NCBI RefSeq assembly: GCF_900090225.1
Contig: NZ_FMHY01000002.1
Location: 7,104,146 to 7,168,145, forward strand
Source: Micromonospora eburnea
GTDB lineage: Bacteria; Actinomycetota; Actinomycetes; Mycobacteriales; Micromonosporaceae
Length of the DNA: 64,000 bases
Reading direction: 5' to 3'
The notes beneath the pieces are model-generated. The model had not been told where the DNA came from, ran no database searches, and saw nothing but the letters and a program-made list of their open reading frames with translations. Numbering within the stretch: the stretch's first letter is position 1; each line of letters begins with the position of its first letter. Shown here piece after piece: positions 58,255 through 64,000 of the stretch. A program made the translations under genes and the position numbers.

Positions 58255-58277
58255 ATGACCGAGCGGAGCGAGGTCAT
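58255..58277. repeat. dispersed actinomycete-type inverted repeat
   Basis: ATGACC and GGTCAT flank a GAGCGGAGCGA centre. This GAGCGGAGCGAG-type repeat is familiar between genes of high-GC actinomycetes. It could also encode a 24-codon frame from ATG 58255, which is not believed. Confidence 0.5.
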
Positions 58278-58385
58278 CGACCGGTCGGGTCGGGGTGGCG
58301 GTAGCGGCGGAACACCGCCCGCGCCCTGAGTCGGTCCCGGCCGCCGAGCCGCTCGACCACGCAGCAGACCGGGGAGGCCAACTCG

Positions 58386-60587
58386 ATGGGCAGCGTCCAG
58401 ATCGTCACCACGATCCTCGCGGCCGCCATCACCGCGGTGGCGGTGTGGCTTGCGGTACGCGCGGTCATGAAGATGGTGGCCGTCATCCGCCTCGGGCAAC
58501 CCGCGCCGGAGCGGTTCACGGACAAGGGCACCCGTGCCACCAAGATGCTGGTGGAGACCGCCGGTCACACCCGCATGTTGAAGTGGAGCGTGGTGGGGGC
58601 CGCGCACTGGTTCGTGATGGTCGCGTTCATCGTGCTGTCGCTGCTGGTGCTCGAGGCGTACTTCGAGGTGGTCACGCCCGGGGGCGAGCTGCCGATCATC
58701 GGATCCTGGACGGTCTTCGGCCTGGCCACCGAGATCATCGGCGTGTTCGGCCTGCTGGGCATCCTGGTGCTGATGGCGATCCGGTTGCGCAACCGGCCCG
58801 CCCGACCGGGTAACCGGTCCCGGTTCACCGGCTCGACCATGTGGCAGGGCTACTTCGTTGAGTGGGTCGTGCTGCTGGTCCTGATCTTCGGCTTCCTGAT
58901 CCGGGGCTTCAAGGTCGCCACCGGCCACTTCGAGTACCCGGTCTGGGCCGCCCCGGTCAGCCACGCCCTCGGCAACGCCCTGCCGGCGTGGGCGGCCGGC
59001 GTCAGCGTCGCCGCCCTCATCAAGATCATCATCTCGATGACCTGGCTCATCGTGATCTCGTTGAACGTCACCATGGGCGTCGCCTGGCACCGCTTCCTGG
59101 CGTTCCCCAACATCTTCTTCAAGCGCGACCCGGAGAAGGCGGCCGGCTCCGGCCTCGGCCCGCTGCGGCCGATGATGAGCGACGGCAAGCCGCTCGACTT
59201 CGAGGAGGCCGATCCGGAGAAGGACCAGTTCGGCGTCGCCCAGGTTGAGCAGTTCACCTGGAAGGGCCTGCTGGACTTCAGCACCTGCACCGAGTGCGGC
59301 CGCTGCCAGTCGCAGTGCCCGGCGTGGAACACCGGTAAGCCGCTGTCGCCGAAGCTGCTCGTGCTGAGCCTGCGCGACCACGCGTACGCGAAGGCCCCGT
59401 ACCTGCTGGCCGGCGGCGGCAAGGACCTGACCGGCGAGGAGAAGGCCAGCCAGGAGCAGCTCGCCAACGTCGACGTGCTGGCCCTCGCCGAGGCGGACCG
59501 GCCGCTGATCGGCACCGCCGAGGAGGGCGGTGTCATCGACCCGGACGTGCTCTGGTCCTGCACCACCTGCGGCGCCTGCGTCGAGCAGTGCCCGGTGGAC
59601 ATCGAGCACGTCGACCACATCGTCGACATGCGCCGCTACCAGGTGCTGATCGAGTCGAGCTTCCCGTCCGAGGCCGGCGTCATGCTGCGCAACCTGGAGA
59701 ACAAGGGCAACCCGTGGGGCGCCCCGCAGAACACCCGGGAGGACTGGACCAAGGGCCTCGGCTTCGAGGTGCCCCGGGTCGGCGAGGTCGAGGACTTCGA
59801 GTACCTGTTCTGGGTCGGCTGCGCCGGCGCGTTCGAGGACCGGGCCAAGAAGACCACCCGCGCGGTCGCCACGCTGCTCAACGAGGCGGGCGTCTCCTTC
59901 GCCATCCTCGGCGAGGGCGAGACCTGCTCCGGTGACCCGGCCCGCCGGATCGGCAACGAGTTCGTTTTCCAGATGCTCGCCCAGCAGAACGTCGAGACGC
60001 TGAACGAGGCGTTCGAGGGTCGGGAGAAGAGCAAGCGCAAGATCGTCGCCACCTGCCCGCACTGCTTCAACACCCTCGGCAACGAGTACGGCCAGCTCGG
60101 CGGCGAGTTCGAGGTGGTGCACCACACGCAGCTCCTGGCCCACCTGGTCGCCACCGGCAAGCTCACCCCGGTGCAGCCGGTCGACGGCGGCCTCACCTAC
60201 CACGACCCCTGCTACCTGGGCCGGCACAACCGGGTCTTCACCCCGCCGCGCGAGGTCCTCGGTGCCGCACTCGGCTCGGCCGAGATCACCGAGATGCCGC
60301 GGAACAGCGAGCGCTCCTTCTGCTGCGGCGCTGGCGGTGCCCGGATGTGGATGGAGGAGAAGATCGGCAAGCGGATCAACGTGGACCGGGTCGAGGAGGC
60401 CATGTCCACCGGGGCGAAGACCATCGCGGTCGGCTGCCCGTTCTGCTCGACCATGCTCAGCGACGGGGTCAACGGCAAGGGCGCCGGGGAGCAGGTCGAG
60501 GTGATCGACGTGGCCAGCGTGCTGCTCCGCTCGGTCAAGCCGGAGGCCCCGGCGGGCGACAAGGAAGCCGAGCCGGTCGCCGGCTGA
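58386..60587 (+). CDS. membrane-bound (Fe-S)-binding oxidoreductase with CCG domains, 733 aa
   Basis: About 230 N-terminal residues contain five predicted membrane helices with histidines that could bind haem (for example ALGNALPAWAAGVSVAALIKI). Two [4Fe-4S] motifs follow: CTECGRCQSQCP near residue 300 and CTTCGACVEQCP near 393. Two CCG (heterodisulfide reductase-like) regions end the protein: CPHCFNTLGNEY with YHDPCYLGRHN, and FCCGAGGARMW with AVGCPFCSTML. This is the common actinobacterial HdrD/GlpC-like enzyme, thought to pass electrons from an acyl-CoA or 2-hydroxyacid dehydrogenase to menaquinone. ATG 58386 starts it. A hairpin follows, and its promoter region carries CRP- and TetR-like sites. 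Confidence 0.93.
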   Translation: MGSVQIVTTILAAAITAVAVWLAVRAVMKMVAVIRLGQPAPERFTDKGTRATKMLVETAGHTRMLKWSVVGAAHWFVMVAFIVLSLLVLEAYFEVVTPGGELPIIGSWTVFGLATEIIGVFGLLGILVLMAIRLRNRPARPGNRSRFTGSTMWQGYFVEWVVLLVLIFGFLIRGFKVATGHFEYPVWAAPVSHALGNALPAWAAGVSVAALIKIIISMTWLIVISLNVTMGVAWHRFLAFPNIFFKRDPEKAAGSGLGPLRPMMSDGKPLDFEEADPEKDQFGVAQVEQFTWKGLLDFSTCTECGRCQSQCPAWNTGKPLSPKLLVLSLRDHAYAKAPYLLAGGGKDLTGEEKASQEQLANVDVLALAEADRPLIGTAEEGGVIDPDVLWSCTTCGACVEQCPVDIEHVDHIVDMRRYQVLIESSFPSEAGVMLRNLENKGNPWGAPQNTREDWTKGLGFEVPRVGEVEDFEYLFWVGCAGAFEDRAKKTTRAVATLLNEAGVSFAILGEGETCSGDPARRIGNEFVFQMLAQQNVETLNEAFEGREKSKRKIVATCPHCFNTLGNEYGQLGGEFEVVHHTQLLAHLVATGKLTPVQPVDGGLTYHDPCYLGRHNRVFTPPREVLGAALGSAEITEMPRNSERSFCCGAGGARMWMEEKIGKRINVDRVEEAMSTGAKTIAVGCPFCSTMLSDGVNGKGAGEQVEVIDVASVLLRSVKPEAPAGDKEAEPVAG

Positions 60588-60612
60588 GGCGTACGCCGGG
60601 CTGCCTGACCCG

Positions 60613-60643
60613 CGGCGGTGGCACCTCGTTGGTGCCACCGCCG
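60613..60643. terminator. hairpin between the Fe-S gene and the converging unknown gene
   Basis: CGGCGGTGGCACC pairs perfectly with GGTGCCACCGCCG around a five-base loop between stop codons at 60587 and 60654. The mirrored copy is near 61073-61103. Confidence 0.85.
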
Positions 60644-60653
60644 TCCGCGTCGG

Positions 60654-60858
60654 TCAGGTACTCGCCACGAAGGCGGCCGTGGTGGCCGCGGTGGTGGCGA
60701 TCAGCAGCGCGGCCTGCGTCTGCTCGATGGCCTTCTTCGCCGCAGCGGAGGCCAGTCGCCGGCGGCGATCTCGTCGAGGCGGGACTTGAGTCGTCCTTCG
60801 GCACTCGGGAGGGCCGGTGAGCCCACCGCCCGGCAGCGAGAACCGCCGCGGTCCCCGG
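60654..60858 (-). CDS. 3' end of an unidentified gene, broken by junction errors (partial)
   Basis: On the minus strand the C-terminus SAAAKKAIEQTQAALLIATT-AATTAAFVAST (split here only for display) ends at 60654. Upstream the reading frames jump, because bases are lost relative to the mirrored arm. Combining both arms suggests RLKSRLDEIAAGDWASAAAK before it. The protein is therefore probably a helical protein with an Ala/Thr-rich C-terminus; no family is recognised. The true 5' part is absent from this window because the sequence folds back at about 60858. Confidence 0.45.
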
Positions 60859-61062
60859 GCGCCCGTAGGCGGGTCTCGCTGCCGGGCCGCCGTCTCCACC
60901 GGGGCTCCCCGAGGTCGAGGACCGACTCAAGTCCCGCCTCGACAGATCGCCGCCGGCGACTGGGCCTCCGCTGCGGCGAAGAAGGCCATCGAGCAGACGC
61001 AGGCCGCGCTGCTGATCGCCACCACCGCGGCCACCACGGCCGCCTTCGTGGCGAGTACCTGA
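60859..61062 (+). pseudogene. mirror copy of the unidentified gene's 3' end
   Basis: The same C-terminus (GDWASAAAKKAIEQTQAALL and onward) appears on the plus strand, ending at 61062, as the reverse-complement arm of the fragment at 60654-60858. Near 60950 this arm loses a base that the other keeps, and vice versa. It should not be counted as an independent gene. Confidence 0.6.
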
Positions 61063-61128
61063 CCGACGCGGACGGCGGTGGCACCAACGAGGTGCCACCG
61101 CCGCGGGTCAGGCAGCCCGGCGTACGCC

Positions 61129-63329
61129 TCAGCCGGCGACCGGCTCGGCTTCCTTGTCGCCCGCCGGGGCCTCCGGCTTGACCGAGCGGAGCAGCACGCT
61201 GGCCACGTCGATCACCTCGACCTGCTCCCCGGCGCCCTTGCCGTTGACCCCGTCGCTGAGCATGGTCGAGCAGAACGGGCAGCCGACCGCGATGGTCTTC
61301 GCCCGGTGGACATGGCCTCCTCGACCCGGTCCACGTTGATCCGCTTGCCGATCTTCTCCTCCATCCACATCCGGGCACCGCCAGCGCCGCAGCAGAAGGA
61401 GCGCTCGCTGTTCCGCGGCATCTCGGTGATCTCGGCCGAGCCGAGTGCGGCACCGAGGACCTCGCGCGGCGGGGTGAAGACCCGGTTGTGCCGGCCCAGG
61501 TAGCAGGGGTCGTGGTAGGTGAGGCCGCCGTCGACCGGCTGCACCGGGGTGAGCTTGCCGGTGGCGACCAGGTGGGCCAGGAGCTGCGTGTGGTGCACCA
61601 CCTCGAACTCGCCGCCGAGCTGGCCGTACTCGTTGCCGAGGGTGTTGAAGCAGTGCGGGCAGGTGGCGACGATCTTGCGCTTGCTCTTCTCCCGACCCTC
61701 GAACGCCTCGTTCAGCGTCTCGACGTTCTGCTGGGCGAGCATCTGGAAAACGAACTCGTTGCCGATCCGGCGGGCCGGGTCACCGGAGCAGGTCTCGCCC
61801 TCGCCGAGGATGGCGAAGGAGACGCCCGCCTCGTTGAGCAGCGTGGCGACCGCGCGGGTGGTCTTCTTGGCCCGGTCCTCGAACGCGCCGGCGCAGCCGA
61901 CCCAGAACAGGTACTCGAAGTCCTCGACCTCGCCGACCCGGGGCACCTCGAAGCCGAGGCCCTTGGTCCAGTCCTCCCGGGTGTTCTGCGGGGCGCCCCA
62001 CGGGTTGCCCTTGTTCTCCAGGTTGCGCAGCATGACGCCGGCCTCGGACGGGAAGCTCGACTCGATCAGCACCTGGTAGCGGCGCATGTCGACGATGTGG
62101 TCGACGTGCTCGATGTCCACCGGGCACTGCTCGACGCAGGCGCCGCAGGTGGTGCAGGACCAGAGCACGTCCGGGTCGATGACACCGCCCTCCTCGGCGG
62201 TGCCGATCAGCGGCCGGTCCGCCTCGGCGAGGGCCAGCACGTCGACGTTGGCGAGCTGCTCCTGGCTGGCCTTCTCCTCGCCGGTCAGGTCCTTGCCGCC
62301 GCCGGCCAGCAGGTACGGGGCCTTCGCGTACGCGTGGTCGCGCAGGCTCAGCACGAGCAGCTTCGGCGACAGCGGCTTACCGGTGTTCCACGCCGGGCAC
62401 TGCGACTGGCAGCGGCCGCACTCGGTGCAGGTGCTGAAGTCCAGCAGGCCCTTCCAGGTGAACTGCTCAACCTGGGCGACGCCGAACTGGTCCTTCTCCG
62501 GATCGGCCTCCTCGAAGTCGAGCGGCTTGCCGTCGCTCATCATCGGCCGCAGCGGGCCGAGGCCGGAGCCGGCCGCCTTCTCCGGGTCGCGCTTGAAGAA
62601 GATGTTGGGGAACGCCAGGAAGCGGTGCCAGGCGACGCCCATGGTGACGTTCAACGAGATCACGATGAGCCAGGTCATCGAGATGATGATCTTGATGAGG
62701 GCGGCGACGCTGACGCCGGCCGCCCACGCCGGCAGGGCGTTGCCGAGGGCGTGGCTGACCGGGGCGGCCCAGACCGGGTACTCGAAGTGGCCGGTGGCGA
62801 CCTTGAAGCCCCGGATCAGGAAGCCGAAGATCAGGACCAGCAGCACGACCCACTCAACGAAGTAGCCCTGCCACATGGTCGAGCCGGTGAACCGGGACCG
62901 GTTACCCGGTCGGGCGGGCCGGTTGCGCAACCGGATCGCCATCAGCACCAGGATGCCCAGCAGGCCGAACACGCCGATGATCTCGGTGGCCAGGCCGAAG
63001 ACCGTCCAGGATCCGATGATCGGCAGCTCGCCCCCGGGCGTGACCACCTCGAAGTACGCCTCGAGCACCAGCAGCGACAGCACGATGAACGCGACCATCA
63101 CGAACCAGTGCGCGGCCCCCACCACGCTCCACTTCAACATGCGGGTGTGACCGGCGGTCTCCACCAGCATCTTGGTGGCACGGGTGCCCTTGTCCGTGAA
63201 CCGCTCCGGCGCGGGTTGCCCGAGGCGGATGACGGCCACCATCTTCATGACCGCGCGTACCGCAAGCCACACCGCCACCGCGGTGATGGCGGCCGCGAGG
63301 ATCGTGGTGACGATCTGGACGCTGCCCAT
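61129..63329 (-). pseudogene. second, frameshifted copy of the Fe-S oxidoreductase gene
   Basis: The sequence is the reverse-complement copy of 58386-60587 and encodes the same residues to AMSTG. There one C is missing from a run of four (61302-61304 on the plus strand), so the frame shifts and ends in an unrelated stretch. The last 80 residues continue in another frame to 61129. No other difference in the gene was noticed. It most likely reflects the inverted-duplication artefact, not a decaying paralogue. Confidence 0.85.
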
Positions 63330-63756
63330 CGAGTTGGCCTCCCCGGTCTGCTGCGTGGTCGAGCGGCTCGGCGGCCGGGACCGACTCAGGGCGCGGGCGG
63401 TGTTCCGCCGCTACCGCCACCCGACCCGACCGGTCGATGACCTCGCTCCGCTCGGTCATGCAGTGCAGCCTACGCGCAAGGTTACCGATCGGTAACGTGA
63501 GACATCTCGCACTGCCACGCCGCCCTGCCGACACCTTAGCCGCCCTGCCGACACCTTAGGTGCACCGGAGCCCGCATGCCGGGCAGGGGCGTCCGGGCGT
63601 GACCTACGTCCATGTCCGGGGCGGCGCTGAACGCCCAGCGGCGGCCGTTCGGGGTGAGACAGGTCAGCGGCCCGGCTCCGCGACGACCTCGACTCTCCGC
63701 GCGCCGTCGGACGCGCTGAGCCGAGGCCCGGGAAACCGGGCCGGCCGCCGACCGGG

Positions 63757-64000
63757 TCAGCGCCAGCGGGAGAGCAGAATCAGCGAGGCGACCATCGCGC
63801 CGAAGCCCACCGCGAGGTTCCAGTAGCCCCACGACATGACCGGGTACGCCTGCTCGGAGAGGTAATACACACCAACCAGCCGATGCCGGCGACGATCAGG
63901 GCGACGGCGGTGATCGGCAGCCAGACCGGGCTGGGCTTGCGCGTCGCCGCCGTGGCCGTCGGACGCACGTCCGTCGGGGGGGTGTACACCTTCTTCTTGC
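63757..64000 (-). pseudogene. mirror copy of crgA, cut by the window edge and frameshifted
   Basis: This is the reverse complement of crgA codons from KKKVYTPP to the stop. One C is missing at about 63870, in the stretch encoding VVYYLSEQ, so the frame is broken between the two membrane helices. It belongs to the inverted arm and is probably not a real second crgA. Confidence 0.85.

Larger units (their letters stand above)
57731..64000. repeat. 3.1-kb inverted duplication ending the window (probable fold-back artefact)
   Basis: Bases 60859-64000 are the reverse complement of 57731-60858: 58386 pairs with 63329 and 57731 with 64000. The right arm lacks single bases at about 61302-61304, 63420-63422, 63514, 63631 and 63870 and carries one 20-bp tandem duplication (63521-63540 repeated at 63541-63560). 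Around the centre (60740-60970) both arms contain further small disagreements. The pattern suggests an uncorrected fold-back read at a contig end rather than a natural duplication. Confidence 0.93.

Noticed and set aside
58255..58329. A 24-codon frame (MTERSEVIDRSGRGGG...) in front of the Fe-S gene
   Set aside because: The frame is explained by the dispersed GAGCGGAGCGAG inverted repeat and has no ribosome-binding site.
61212..63329. A second functional Fe-S oxidoreductase gene
   Set aside because: It is the reverse complement of the first copy with a one-base loss that breaks the frame.
57731..64000. The inverted duplication as a natural linear-replicon end or hairpin telomere
   Set aside because: No terminal repeats of the known actinomycete telomere type were seen. 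Single-base losses confined to one arm and a noisy centre fit a read artefact better.

Overview
The window is about 72% G+C and has the codon bias, GTG/TTG starts, DUF397/XRE pairs and conserved pknB-pknA-pbpA-ftsW-pstP-fhaB-fhaA cluster of a high-GC actinomycete. Gene content and GGGGCCCC-type intergenic repeats point to the Micromonosporaceae (Micromonospora or a close relative). That assignment is inference from gene content; no 16S gene is present. No insertion sequence, phage or CRISPR array was seen.

Region by region. 1-5.3 kb: the tail of an unknown gene, a small membrane protein and a YbaK-type deacylase. Facing them are DsbA-like, SufE, CBS, ProS and a metallo-beta-lactamase-fold hydrolase. 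A 38-bp perfect palindrome carrying the canonical ParB site parS lies between the converging genes. 5.4-9.9 kb: a six-gene Asp23/Gls24-AmaP membrane-stress operon, one gene of which is frameshifted, divergent from a SigE-type sigma factor and its membrane-anchored partner. 10-15.8 kb: SGNH hydrolase, an amidohydrolase-like fragment, a rhodanese (sseA), a membrane-fused alpha/beta hydrolase and an MFS exporter. 15.9-20.5 kb: an Hsp90-family protein overlapping a 953-residue TPR protein. 20.6-27.3 kb: a TetR-controlled leucine/branched acyl-CoA catabolic set (biotin carboxylase, HMG-CoA lyase, carboxyltransferase, acyl-CoA dehydrogenase), flanked by GGGGCCCC repeats and interrupted by a secreted snapalysin-type protease on the other strand.

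27.4-44.4 kb is more accessory: an HTH/NB-ARC/TPR regulator, a MarR-YceI divergent pair, a glutamate-cysteine-ligase-like enzyme, two stand-alone PASTA proteins, an XRE-DUF397 pair with a 21-bp palindrome upstream, a secreted subtilisin, and a sugar epimerase plus WecG/TagA glycosyltransferase pair. A tRNA-Leu(CAG) with encoded CCA follows. 44.8-58 kb is the envelope and division core: fhaA-fhaB-pstP-ftsW/rodA-pbpA-pknA-pknB, then on the other strand a pabA/trpG glutaminase, a small membrane protein, a class E sortase and a DUF881 protein, with crgA divergent. In actinobacteria this block is usually near oriC, which agrees with the parS site. 58.4-60.6 kb encodes a large membrane Fe-S oxidoreductase.

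From about 60.86 kb to the end, the sequence is the reverse complement of 57.73-60.86 kb. The second arm differs by five single-base losses (four in short runs of the same base) and one 20-bp tandem duplication, and the junction is noisy. This is most simply a fold-back read or assembly artefact, so genes after about 60.86 kb should not be counted as a second set.
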